Origin: GCA-2401735 sp051252095
Lineage (GTDB): Bacteria; Pseudomonadota; Gammaproteobacteria; Burkholderiales; Methylophilaceae
DNA: 51,664 nt
Assembly: GCA_051252095.1 (NCBI GenBank)
Contig: JBPOFK010000017.1
Coordinates: forward strand, 1 to 51,664
Direction: 5' to 3'
Below are positions 1 to 6,437 of this stretch, piece after piece. The notes under the pieces are model-generated. The model did not search any database and was not told where the DNA came from. It was given only the letters and a program-made list of their open reading frames with translations. Numbering within the stretch: position 1 is the first letter of the stretch; every line of letters starts with the position of its first letter. A program made the position numbers and the translations under genes.

Positions 1-12
1 ATGCCGTTAAAT

Positions 13-44
13 AACAAAGGGCTAGCCTAAGCTAACCCCTTGTT
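13..44 (-). terminator. Hairpin terminator of tRNA-Arg
   Basis: An imperfect 14-bp stem (13-26 with 31-44, two mismatches) with a CUAA-type loop lies directly downstream of the leftward tRNA-Arg gene. The U tract on the minus strand is weak, so termination is inferred mainly from position and stem strength. The hairpin could also work on the plus strand. Confidence 0.6.
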
Positions 45-49
45 TTATA

Positions 50-126
50 TGGTACGCCCGAAGAGATTCGAACTCCTGACCCCTTGGTTCGTAGCCAAGT
101 ACTCTATCCAGCTGAGCTACGGGCGC
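50..126 (-). tRNA. tRNA-Arg (anticodon ACG)
   Basis: On the minus strand the sequence folds as a full cloverleaf. It has a 7-bp acceptor stem closed by a G-U pair, a D arm with AGCTCAGCTGGATAGAGT, anticodon stem CTTGG/CCAAG around loop CTACGAA (anticodon ACG), a T arm with GTTCGAATC, and an encoded CCA at 52-50. The anticodon would be edited to ICG and read CGU/CGC/CGA arginine codons. It stands alone, with its own promoter and terminator. Confidence 0.97.
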
Positions 127-138
127 GTTGAGCCGTGC

Positions 139-166
139 ATTATACAATAAAAAATAATTAAGTTAA
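139..166 (-). promoter_or_regulatory. Promoter of tRNA-Arg
   Basis: On the minus strand a perfect -10 hexamer TATAAT (144-139) sits 16 bp from a TTAACT -35-like hexamer (166-161). The GC-rich GCACGGC discriminator just after the -10 is typical of stable-RNA promoters under stringent control. Transcription would start about 5-8 bp before the mature 5' end. Confidence 0.6.
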
Positions 167-250
167 CCCTTTATCACATAGATTGATAAATATATTTATG
201 AAATAATCTAGTCGGTAAATTTAATTAAAACTTTTTTGTTAGGACTATCA

Positions 251-1669
251 GTGCTCATTTGGTTAGTTATTGCTTATATTATGGTTTCTGTAGCAATTGG
301 TCTTTTAGCTGCTAAGCGCGTCCATAATGTTAAAGATTATGCTGTGGCTGGGCGACACTTACCTTTGCCAGTTGTCATCGCTACTGTATTTGCGACTTGG
401 TTTGGCGCTGAGGTGGTGTTTGGTGTTTCAGCTACTTTCGTACAAGATGGTTTTAATGGTCTGGCGGCAGACCCGTTTGGTGCCAGTATGTGTTTGATTA
501 TTGCAGGTCTGTTCTTTTCTACCAAGCTATATAAATTAAACATCATTACCTTGGGCGATTTTTACCGTATGCGATACAACCGTACTGTTGAAATACTCAC
601 AACGATAGCGATTGTTATTTCATATTTGGGCTGGGTTGCTGCGCAAATTGCTGCACTAGGTTTGGTTTTCAACATTCTTACACAAGGCGCAGTCAGTCAA
701 GATTTAGGCATGGTGATTGGCATTGTGATTGTACTCACTTATACAACACTGGGCGGCATGCTATCTGTTGCTATACTCGATTTTATGCAAATGATTGTGA
801 TTATTCTTGGCTTACTTTATGTTGCTTATATCGTGTCAGGGATGACAGGTGGTGTATCGCCTGTGATTGCACATGCAGAAGCGGCAGGAAAGCTAGACTT
901 TTTTCCTGAGGATGCGGACATTTGGATGTATCTAACCTTTATTGGAGGCTGGCTCACTTTGATGTTGGGCTCTATTCCACAACAAGATGTTTTCCAACGG
1001 ATTACATCAGCCAAAAGCGCTAAAGTCGCTTTATGGGGTTCACTTATTGGCGCAACCATTTATTTCTGTTCAGCTTTTATACCAATGTTTATTGCTTATG
1101 CAGCAACAATGATTGATCCTACTGTATTCGGGCAATTGGCAGCAGATGATTCACAGCGTGTGTTGCCGACAATGATTTTGCATCACATGCCATTATTGGC
1201 ACAAGTTATTTTTTTTGGCGCTGTGATTTCTGCCATCATGAGTACTTCTTCTGCGACCTTATTAGCACCTTCTGTCACATTCGCAGAGAATATTGTTAAA
1301 GATTTGATGCCACATCTGACTGATGAAGGCATGCTTAAAGTCATGCGGCTAAGCTTGGTTGGTTTTGCTACTTGTGTATTGATTTATGCACTCAATTCAG
1401 AACGGTCTATTTTTGGTATGGTTGAATCAGCTTATAAAGTGACATTAGCTGGCGCTTTTGTCCCACTGGTATTTGGCGCATTTTGGAAAAAATCTACCAG
1501 TCAGGGTGCATTTTTCGCAATCATTTTTGGAATAGGTAGCTGGGTTGGGATCGAATTAGCATTTGGAGAAGAGATGCTGGTTCCACCACAACTGATTGGT
1601 TTGGGCATTAGTATTATCAGCATGATTATCGGATCATTGGTGCCACAACGTTTTATGAAACCTGATTAG
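251..1669 (+). CDS. Sodium:solute symporter (SSS family)
   Basis: An integral inner-membrane transporter of the sodium:solute symporter (PutP/PanF-like) family, which couples Na+ entry to uptake of an organic solute; the substrate cannot be read from the sequence. The protein is almost wholly hydrophobic, with 12-13 predicted membrane helices. It carries family-typical stretches such as ATWFGAEVVFG near the N-terminus, LGGMLSVAILDFMQM in the middle and MSTSSATLLAPSV later. I chose GTG at 251 because AGGA lies 6 nt upstream; a TTG at 236 is in frame but has no ribosome site. The length (472 aa) is normal for the family. It stands alone, ending just before the displaced tRNA-Ser trailer and reading toward it. 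Confidence 0.88.
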   Translation: MLIWLVIAYIMVSVAIGLLAAKRVHNVKDYAVAGRHLPLPVVIATVFATWFGAEVVFGVSATFVQDGFNGLAADPFGASMCLIIAGLFFSTKLYKLNIITLGDFYRMRYNRTVEILTTIAIVISYLGWVAAQIAALGLVFNILTQGAVSQDLGMVIGIVIVLTYTTLGGMLSVAILDFMQMIVIILGLLYVAYIVSGMTGGVSPVIAHAEAAGKLDFFPEDADIWMYLTFIGGWLTLMLGSIPQQDVFQRITSAKSAKVALWGSLIGATIYFCSAFIPMFIAYAATMIDPTVFGQLAADDSQRVLPTMILHHMPLLAQVIFFGAVISAIMSTSSATLLAPSVTFAENIVKDLMPHLTDEGMLKVMRLSLVGFATCVLIYALNSERSIFGMVESAYKVTLAGAFVPLVFGAFWKKSTSQGAFFAIIFGIGSWVGIELAFGEEMLVPPQLIGLGISIISMIIGSLVPQRFMKPD

Positions 1670-1670
1670 C

Positions 1671-1693
1671 AAAAAAGCACCCAAAAGGGTGCT
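1671..1693 (-). terminator. Leftward intrinsic terminator, probably the original one of tRNA-Ser
   Basis: AGCACCC/GGGTGCT pairs around an AAAA loop (1676-1693). Read on the minus strand it is followed by six U residues, a textbook intrinsic terminator. No gene on the minus strand lies immediately to its right any more. If the 9.6-kb island is removed, the tRNA-Ser gene reads straight into it, so it is most simply the ancestral tRNA-Ser terminator. It also faces the end of the symporter gene. Confidence 0.75.
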
Positions 1694-1698
1694 GGCAT

Positions 1699-1791
1699 CC
1701 CCAATCTTGCTAGTCACTAAAGTGACAAGTCGATTTACACCCGTAAAGGGCGTTCCCAACTTCGCTAGGTGCTAAAGCACCAAGTCGGTTG
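1699..1791 (-). ncRNA. Two-unit structured RNA segment (displaced 3' trailer of tRNA-Ser)
   Basis: Two 38-bp units (1699-1736 and 1754-1791) match at most positions. Each holds a 5-bp stem with a UAAA-type loop (GTCAC-TAAA-GTGAC and GGTGC-TAAA-GCACC). Three of the five stem pairs differ between units, and every difference is compensated, so structure is conserved over sequence. Between the units is a third hairpin (1737-1753) that pairs better as minus-strand RNA because of a G-U pair. The segment ends at the leftward terminator and begins 3 bp from the tRNA-Ser 3'-end copy, so it was probably cotranscribed with tRNA-Ser before the island inserted. I do not recognise the RNA family. Confidence 0.5.
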
Positions 1792-1794
1792 AAA

Positions 1795-1808
1795 TGGCGG
1801 AGAGCGAG
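1795..1808. repeat. attL core, 14-bp copy of tRNA-Ser 3' end
   Basis: Identical to 11385-11398, and mismatched on both flanks (A versus C before it, A versus G after it). On the minus strand it reads CTCGCTCTCCGCCA, the last part of the T arm, acceptor stem, discriminator and CCA of tRNA-Ser. The crossover during integration must lie within it. Confidence 0.85.
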
Positions 1809-1829
1809 ACCTCCATATGCCTAGTTTGA

Positions 1830-1970
1830 CTAATTTCGAATTAGTTCGAATAAGTAAATAAATCTATTATATTACAATTAGTTAACAAATAATTTAGCGT
1901 TAATTTGTATTAATTAGTTTTCTTTATTTCGAATACAAGCGATAATTAAAAGGGGTCTAAATAGGGGTCT
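1830..1970. promoter_or_regulatory. Island left end: probable integrase arm sites and int promoter
   Basis: This AT-rich stretch, between attL and the integrase, holds a palindrome CTAATT-TCG-AATTAG (1830-1844) and three TTCGAA copies (1835, 1845, 1928). It also holds two direct AGGGGTCT repeats (1951-1958 and 1963-1970). The 12-mer TTAAAAGGGGTC (1946-1957) recurs exactly at the other end of the island (11316-11327), as expected for arm-type binding sites of a tyrosine recombinase. The integrase promoter should lie here too, but no hexamer pair stands out. Confidence 0.45.
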
Positions 1971-1983
1971 TTGGAATTTCGCT

Positions 1984-3129
1984 ATGGGAAAATTAAACGA
2001 TAAAAAAGTAAAGCAAGCTGCACCTGGACGATATTGTGACGGGAATGGATTAAGATTGCACGTCAGGAAATCAGGTTCACGCGACTGGACATTAAGGGTC
2101 ACTGTCGATGGTGTTACCTCTGATTATGGGTTAGGAGGTTATCCTCTGGTATCACTAGCGGAGGCAAGGATTGCTGCTTTTGAAAAGCGTAAGTCAATAA
2201 AAAATGGCGAACCTCAAATTAAGCGCTTCAAAGTTGGAAGCAATTTATTTGAGAGTTTGGCTGAAGCCTATATCAAAGGACAAGAGGCAGGATGGAAAAA
2301 TCCGAAGTCAGCAGGGCAGTGGCGCTCATCTTTGAAAAACTATGCATACCCAGTAATAGGCAAAAAATCCGCACAGTCCATAAAAGTGTCTGATATCTTG
2401 GATGTTTTGAAGCCTATATGGGATGAGAAAACAGAGACCGCTAGCCGAGTACGTGGACGCATTGAAAAAGTATTGGACTATGCAAAAGCTTTGGGCGTAT
2501 TCAGTGGTGAAAATCCTGCAAGATGGCAAGGCAACTTAGCATCATTTTTACCCAAGCGTAGCAAAGTACAGAAAGTTAAGCATTTCAATGCGCTGGATTA
2601 TCGAGAGCTGCCGAAGTTTTGGAAAGAGCTATCAAAAATGGAAGGCAACAGTGCAGCAGCATTAAGATGGACGATATTGAATGCCGTAAGGTCAGGGGAA
2701 TCTAGGGGTGCTAAATTCAAGGAACTCGACCAAGATAAAGTATGGATAATTCCAGAGCAAAGAATGAAGGCTAGCAGGGAACAGCGCATACCTTTAACCG
2801 ATGAAGCGCTTGCAACAATACCGCCTAAGGATGGTGAGAAAGTTGATTTGTTATTTCCAGCACCAAAAGGCGGAATGCTATCAGATATGAGCTTATCTGC
2901 GGTTTTGAAGCGAATGGGAAGAGACGACATAACTGTGCATGGTTTCCGCTCTACGTTTCGTGATTGGGCTGGTGAGACAACTGCTCATCCACGCGAAGTC
3001 ATAGAACACGCACTAGCTCACCAATTGAAAGATAAAGCGGAAGCAGCCTATGCGCGAAGTGATTTATTGGCTAAAAGACGTAAGCTCATGGAAGACTGGG
3101 CTAAGTACGTGACTGGAGGTGTGAAGTGA
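1984..3129 (+). CDS. int: P4-type tyrosine recombinase/integrase
   Basis: Catalyses site-specific integration and excision of the island at tRNA-Ser. Residues 1-75 form the arm-DNA-binding domain typical of P4-like integrases (YCDGNGLRLHVRKSGSRDW, then YPLVSLAEAR). Residues about 90-175 are the core-binding domain and 205-370 the catalytic domain. The catalytic set is visible: Arg236 in NAVRSGE, His319 and Arg322 in HGFRSTFRDW, His346 in HALAH and nucleophile Tyr356 in AAYARSD. At 381 aa it is full length. It lies 175 bp inside attL and reads into the element. Its stop overlaps the start of the next gene by 4 bp, so the two are translationally coupled. Confidence 0.95.
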   Translation: MGKLNDKKVKQAAPGRYCDGNGLRLHVRKSGSRDWTLRVTVDGVTSDYGLGGYPLVSLAEARIAAFEKRKSIKNGEPQIKRFKVGSNLFESLAEAYIKGQEAGWKNPKSAGQWRSSLKNYAYPVIGKKSAQSIKVSDILDVLKPIWDEKTETASRVRGRIEKVLDYAKALGVFSGENPARWQGNLASFLPKRSKVQKVKHFNALDYRELPKFWKELSKMEGNSAAALRWTILNAVRSGESRGAKFKELDQDKVWIIPEQRMKASREQRIPLTDEALATIPPKDGEKVDLLFPAPKGGMLSDMSLSAVLKRMGRDDITVHGFRSTFRDWAGETTAHPREVIEHALAHQLKDKAEAAYARSDLLAKRRKLMEDWAKYVTGGVK

Positions 3130-3791
3130 GTGATAGCAACTATAAGCTGAATCCTAATTATGATAATAGCAAGCCATACGGAGTTGATGGCAACTACAGA
3201 ATAATTCCATACAACAATCCACTATCAGAATCAGCTAAATATACCTGCCTAGAAGTCTTTTTGCCTGAACTTGAACAACACTTCAAGAAAGGCAAGAAAG
3301 AAGGTCAGACCAAAGCCAATGAGATATCAATAAACAGAGCCTTTTGGGTAGCAATTACATTAGTCGGCATGCATCAAGTGGCACCACCAGAATGGTTAGC
3401 TAAGGAAATGACAAAAAGTCCTCAAGATTGGCTTGCACCCCCTAGTGTGAATGAGGCTAGTGATAACTTAGTTAGACTGAAATTCGCTGAAGAAGTAAAA
3501 AAATTAGAAGGTGCTTACAAAGAAGAGTTAAAGAAAAATGGGCAGCGATTTTCTCAAAAGAAATTTGTTGATGATCCAGCAATGAAAGAAAAATTAACAG
3601 AAATTGCACGAAAATTTGGTAAAGCTAAAACAGGTGTTGGCTTAGACACCTGCAGAGATTTGATGAAGCTCTATGAAAGTGAACAATCAAAAAATGTAGC
3701 GCTCAAGTTCGAAGAATTGTGTAAAAAAGAATCGGATTCCAAGCCTCCATCAGCACTTAATATTGCAATTTATAATGCCATCCTTAAATAA
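3126..3791 (+). CDS. Hypothetical protein coupled to integrase
   Basis: I do not recognise this 221-aa protein. It starts with GTG at 3126, overlapping the integrase stop (GTGA), so it depends on translation of the integrase. It is soluble and charged. The first 60 residues are polar and proline/asparagine-rich, followed by a predicted helix bundle with many Lys and Glu (VKKLEGAYKEELKKNGQRFSQ). A directionality factor, a regulator or cargo are all possible. A codon pattern like its neighbours and the tight overlap support a real gene. The large palindrome beginning at 3819 lies just downstream. Confidence 0.6.
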   Translation: MSDSNYKLNPNYDNSKPYGVDGNYRIIPYNNPLSESAKYTCLEVFLPELEQHFKKGKKEGQTKANEISINRAFWVAITLVGMHQVAPPEWLAKEMTKSPQDWLAPPSVNEASDNLVRLKFAEEVKKLEGAYKEELKKNGQRFSQKKFVDDPAMKEKLTEIARKFGKAKTGVGLDTCRDLMKLYESEQSKNVALKFEELCKKESDSKPPSALNIAIYNAILK

Positions 3792-3818
3792 TTAGAGCAT
3801 TGTTTTTGCTGTCTTTTC

Positions 3819-3949
3819 AAAATCCCGCCGCACTCCGCCGTGCCCTATAAAGAGTCTATATATAAATAAAATACCTCTATACCCTATATATACTTAATTT
3901 ATTTTTTATAAATCTTTTTATAGGGAGAGGCGGAGTGCGGCGGGATTTT
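3819..3949. repeat. Large inverted repeat with AT-rich centre (palindromic locus 1)
   Basis: A perfect 21-bp arm (3819-3839) pairs with 3929-3949. After three unpaired positions the pairing resumes for 9 bp (3843-3851 with 3917-3925). The inner region is nearly pure A/T with TATATATA tracts and contains TACCT (3872) and ACCCTAT (3881). The right arm contains AGGCGGAGT and AGTGCGGCGGG. A related locus at 5552-5672 has the same motifs, and the inner gap between GC arms is 89 bp here and 88 bp there. Candidate roles are the replication origin or other initiator-binding site, or a strong transcription barrier. The gene-free stretch 3792-4153 holds this locus and the operator cluster described next. 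Confidence 0.85.
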
Positions 3950-4071
3950 GTTCGTATCAGTTCGAGGAATTTTGTTAAATCAGTTTTTATTGATTTTTTT
4001 GAATAATAATTATCAAAAAAACAGTAATTTACATCCCCCCTTTATTTGATTTTTGGTAATTAAAAACTGCC

Positions 4072-4135
4072 TTTCTATTTTTAATCTATTTTTATTTGCA
4101 CCAAATAGAAAGTGGTGTTACTATCTCAAATAGAT
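4072..4135. promoter_or_regulatory. Operator-like cluster of TCTATTT/AAATAGA elements
   Basis: The heptamer TCTATTT occurs at 4074-4080 and 4085-4091, and its complement AAATAGA at 4103-4109 and 4128-4134. They are arranged symmetrically, so CTTTCTATTT (4071-4080) and AAATAGAAAG (4103-4112) form a perfect 10-bp inverted repeat. The last copy lies inside a TATCT-AGATA dyad 20 bp before the start codon. Such a cluster directly before a gene encoding a predicted winged-helix protein suggests autoregulation; this is inference. Confidence 0.45.
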
Positions 4136-4153
4136 AAATTGCTGGAGATGGTA

Positions 4154-4960
4154 ATGAATAAAGTTCTCAAAAGTGCTGATGATGCGCCTAAGACAAAAGC
4201 CTCTTACGTTAAACGTGCCATCTCCGGTGTTGCATACCCTTATTTTGACCATGATAGCTCTATCAAAGTAGCTGAAGTGGTTCATAATGTTGGGGGTGGT
4301 AATTGTGCAACTGATTTTTTAGCAGCTCAACTAGGTTACTCCTCCATCAAAAGTGGAACCTACTTAACCAGAGTGGCAGCGGCTAGAATGTTTGGCTACG
4401 TATCTACAAATGATGGGAATTTTTTTGTTACAGAACTAGGTAGAGCCATTGTAAGCCCAGTAATGCCAGAAGACAGTGCAAATGCTAAGGTAGCAGGCTT
4501 TTTAAATGTGCCACTTTTTGCAAAAGTCTTTGAAGATTTTAAGGGTAAACAGCTTCCTCCAGACACTGGACTAAAAAATTTGTTTCTAAATAATTATAAA
4601 ATTGTACCCGACCGAGTAGACAGTGCGCTACGCGTCTTCATTAATTCCTCTGAACAATGTGGCTTCTTCCAGTCTGGACGTGACCGTTTAATTAAACCAT
4701 CGGTTTTTCAAGGGAATAATAAACCGCCTATTACACCAGATGCTCCAGTCAATCAAGAGCCTCAAACGTCTGTTGAAAAACCTCGTGGGGGCAATAGTGG
4801 AGATAGTGGATATGGTGGCGTTGATACTGCAATAATTGGACTTTTACGCAAACTTCCCTCACAGGGCGAAGAATGGACAAATGCAGAACAAACTAGGTTT
4901 TTAACAGCATTTAATCATACGATTCAATTTTTGTATCCACCTAACAATGATGATTCATAA
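4154..4960 (+). CDS. Winged-helix-like hypothetical protein (DUF5343-type pattern)
   Basis: A 268-aa soluble protein of unknown function. The pattern looks like winged-helix proteins of the DUF5343 type. A segment with AEVVHNVGGGNCATDFLAAQ is followed by GTYLTRVAAARMFGYV, FFVTELGRAI, and later LPPDTGLKNLFLNNYKIVPDRVDSALRVFINSSEQCGFF. The C-terminal 80 residues are linker-like (PPITPDAPVNQEPQT, glycine-rich) and end in a short helical tail. I chose ATG 4154 because GGAG lies 6 nt upstream; GTG 4112 is in frame but falls inside the operator repeats. Flanked by palindromic loci and its own terminator, it looks like an independent cargo or regulatory gene. The family match is from memory and tentative. 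Confidence 0.65.
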   Translation: MNKVLKSADDAPKTKASYVKRAISGVAYPYFDHDSSIKVAEVVHNVGGGNCATDFLAAQLGYSSIKSGTYLTRVAAARMFGYVSTNDGNFFVTELGRAIVSPVMPEDSANAKVAGFLNVPLFAKVFEDFKGKQLPPDTGLKNLFLNNYKIVPDRVDSALRVFINSSEQCGFFQSGRDRLIKPSVFQGNNKPPITPDAPVNQEPQTSVEKPRGGNSGDSGYGGVDTAIIGLLRKLPSQGEEWTNAEQTRFLTAFNHTIQFLYPPNNDDS

Positions 4961-4964
4961 AGGC

Positions 4965-4997
4965 AAAAGCCCCAGTGCGCTAACACATGGGGCTTTT
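4965..4997 (+). terminator. Intrinsic terminator after the winged-helix-like gene
   Basis: A perfect 10-bp stem AAAAGCCCCA/TGGGGCTTTT with a 13-nt loop begins 4 bp after the stop codon. U residues form the 3' side of the stem, so it may act in both directions. Confidence 0.8.
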
Positions 4998-5051
4998 GTG
5001 GTTACTAACCCACCCGCTGGACGGCGGTACAACATACATAGCAATGGCGCT

Positions 5052-5099
5052 ATGAAGGAGGGCTCATATATGGCTAAAACTCATATGATCATAATATAA
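5052..5099 (+). CDS. Possible leader peptide (15 or 9 codons)
   Basis: ATG 5070 follows a near-perfect Shine-Dalgarno AAGGAGG (5055-5061) at 8-nt spacing and encodes MAKTHMIII before TAA. An in-frame ATG at 5052 would give 15 residues. It is followed by a strong hairpin (5121-5147), an 11-bp inverted repeat (5145-5201) and then the 41-aa gene. The layout resembles a regulatory leader, but chance is not excluded for so short a frame. Confidence 0.25.
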   Translation: MKEGSYMAKTHMIII

Positions 5100-5120
5100 T
5101 CAGATGTTTAACCTAGGCAA

Positions 5121-5201
5121 AGGTGGTAAGGGCATACCCTGCCACCTACAGCCATAGTCCTTGTCAGACAAATCTATTGTAATTGATGGAATGGCTGTAG
5201 G
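5121..5201 (+). promoter_or_regulatory. Structured leader: two abutting hairpins before the 41-aa gene
   Basis: Hairpin A pairs AGGTGG (5121-5126) with CCACCT (5142-5147) and AGGG with CCCT inside. Hairpin B pairs CCTACAGCCAT (5145-5155) with ATGGCTGTAGG (5191-5201). The two share three bases (5145-5147), so they compete slightly at their junction. They lie between the possible leader peptide and the small gene. The function is unknown: a leader RNA, an operator pair or a small RNA are all possible. Confidence 0.45.
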
Positions 5202-5238
5202 CAAGATAAAACGCCCTCTAATTTATATTGGAGAATGT

Positions 5239-5364
5239 ATGAGTTACTCACACTCTGCTTTAAAGAGCGTTTTTGTTAATAAATACACTCGGTTTCGCTT
5301 CGGCAAAATCGAAAATGTATGCCAGCACTGGCGTTCTGCACCAGGTCAATTGTCATTATTTTAA
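5239..5364 (+). CDS. 41-aa island small protein (YTRFRFGK...HWRS type)
   Basis: A 41-residue basic protein, with core YTRFRFGKIENVCQHWRS and ending GQLSLF. From memory, small proteins with the pattern Y-x-RFRFG-x-x-E-x-V-x-x-H-x-R-S-x-P are common in integrated elements of proteobacteria, with no known function. ATG 5239 has GGAG 5 nt upstream (5230-5233). The frame is open back to a TTG at 5161, but that start would run through hairpin B and has no ribosome site. A strong terminator follows at once, so the gene is monocistronic. The Arg/His/Trp-rich composition might suit nucleic-acid binding, but this is speculation. Confidence 0.6.
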   Translation: MSYSHSALKSVFVNKYTRFRFGKIENVCQHWRSAPGQLSLF

Positions 5365-5372
5365 TTGACCTT

Positions 5373-5404
5373 AACCGCACCGTTTTTGGATGGTGCGGTT
5401 TTTT
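5373..5404 (+). terminator. Intrinsic terminator after the 41-aa gene
   Basis: A 9-bp perfect stem AACCGCACC/GGTGCGGTT is followed by TTTT. A second hairpin, GGTCAATT/AATTGACC (5344-5351 with 5363-5370), overlaps the stop codon just before it. Confidence 0.85.
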
Positions 5405-5406
5405 AT

Positions 5407-5517
5407 CTATTTAATAGATTTTCTGCGTTTTGATGACTCTAATAAGTCTTTATGTGTATTAGCTTTTCGCCTTAAAACTTCAATAAAATCTATATCCTTT
5501 TTGGTATCTTATGACAT
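5407..5517 (-). pseudogene. Possible remnant of a small leftward gene
   Basis: On the minus strand a 33-codon open stretch, DTKKDIDFIEVLRRKANT and onward, ends at TAG 5407-5409. It has protein-like composition (charged, helical). The only upstream ATG (5517-5515) is followed by serine and then a TAA stop, so the frame has no usable start. It could be the tail of a lost gene, a gene hit by one nonsense mutation, or chance. The gene-free stretch 5365-5699 otherwise holds a terminator and palindromic locus 2. Confidence 0.2.
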
Positions 5518-5551
5518 TTAACGTCCATTCTGAATTAATGCTTCTAAGTCC

Positions 5552-5672
5552 GCACTCACCGCAGTGCTATTGCGCTTCCTTTGATAAATAATATTACTTA
5601 TTTACCTACACCCTATTAACTGTTTATTTAAAGCTTTTGTCGTTATAGTAGTGCGGTGAGTGCAGGCGGAGT
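5552..5672. repeat. Palindromic locus 2, related to locus 1
   Basis: GCACTCACCGCA (5552-5563) pairs perfectly with TGCGGTGAGTGC (5652-5663), leaving an inner gap of 88 bp against 89 bp in locus 1. The AT-rich interior contains TACCT (5603) and ACCCTAT (5610), both also present in locus 1. The right side carries AGTGCGGTGAG (5650-5660) and AGGCGGAGT (5664-5672), matching AGTGCGGCGGG and AGGCGGAGT of locus 1. The two loci are therefore homologous although most spacer bases differ. The nuclease gene starts 27 bp downstream. Confidence 0.75.
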
Positions 5673-5699
5673 TATTAAAATACAGACAAAGGTAAATTG

Positions 5700-6335
5700 A
5701 TGAACATTGATAAACATATACAAGCTATTAATAATTTCCAAGGTGATTCTCTAACAAAAAGCATTTCGAATTTAGAGCAACAAGTTAAAGGTTTGGGTGC
5801 TGAAGAAATGCATAAGCTCTGTGAAAGCGTTCAGATTAACCAAGACTTCATAAGCTCAACATCAGCCATAAAAAAAGCAGCAGCACAAATCAATGTAATC
5901 ATTCATGCGACAGGAATTTTGATGTCATTGCAAAATATCCTCGAAGATAACGAGGTTGTTGAAAGCGTTTCATTGGGTGCAGGTAACACAGGACGCAAGT
6001 TTGACTTAGAAACTAACCTTAGAGTCGCTGAATATAAGTTTATTGATTGGCAAGCTGGTCCAAATGCTATTAGGCAAAACAGCGTTTTTCAGGACTTCTT
6101 TACATTAGCAGAGCACGAAACAAACAAGAAAAAATATTTATACGTTGTTGATGATGCACCCTCTTTGAAGTTTTTGAACAGCGGACGAGCTTTAACAAGT
6201 GTTTTATTCAGACACACAAGAATTCACCAAGCCATAATTAACAAATACGGTGAAAATATTGAAAAGGTGAGAGATTATTACAATCTCAAGAAAGATGAAG
6301 TTGAAATTTGTGACATTCGTCCATTTTTAGTCTAA
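5700..6335 (+). CDS. Predicted PD-(D/E)XK nuclease-like hypothetical protein
   Basis: A 211-aa soluble protein with an N-terminal helical part (residues 1-80). A region that fits the core of the PD-(D/E)XK nuclease fold follows: a helix near 71-82, a strand VVESVSLGAGN, Asp102 in RKFDLET and Glu111-Tyr-Lys113 in VAEYKFIDW. Downstream NAIRQNSVFQDFFTLAE and KKYLYVV could supply the remaining helix and strand. If so it would cut DNA or RNA with a divalent metal, and in a satellite a defence or anti-helper role is natural. ATG 5700 is preferred (AAAGG 7 nt upstream) over TTG 5697. It is a lone gene beside palindromic locus 2. The fold is inferred from motif spacing only. Confidence 0.6.
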   Translation: MNIDKHIQAINNFQGDSLTKSISNLEQQVKGLGAEEMHKLCESVQINQDFISSTSAIKKAAAQINVIIHATGILMSLQNILEDNEVVESVSLGAGNTGRKFDLETNLRVAEYKFIDWQAGPNAIRQNSVFQDFFTLAEHETNKKKYLYVVDDAPSLKFLNSGRALTSVLFRHTRIHQAIINKYGENIEKVRDYYNLKKDEVEICDIRPFLV

Positions 6336-6437
6336 ATCGGACAATAAACACAATAATTCTAACCCAGCCCAAGGGAATGCACAGCCCACCCAAAAATAAT
6401 TGGTTTTAGCATGCACGATGTGTGGAATTGGCGCAGA

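Noticed and set aside
1699..1791. CRISPR or REP array
   Set aside because: Only two units, with internal symmetry and compensatory changes rather than identical repeats with unique spacers; no cas genes are nearby.
3852..3916. TATATATA tracts in locus 1 read as ordinary promoters
   Set aside because: The whole interior is A/T, so -10-like hexamers are unavoidable and carry no information by themselves.
5161..5364. TTG-start, 67-aa version of the 41-aa gene
   Set aside because: The extra 26 codons lie over an inverted repeat and have no ribosome site; ATG 5239 has GGAG at 5 nt.
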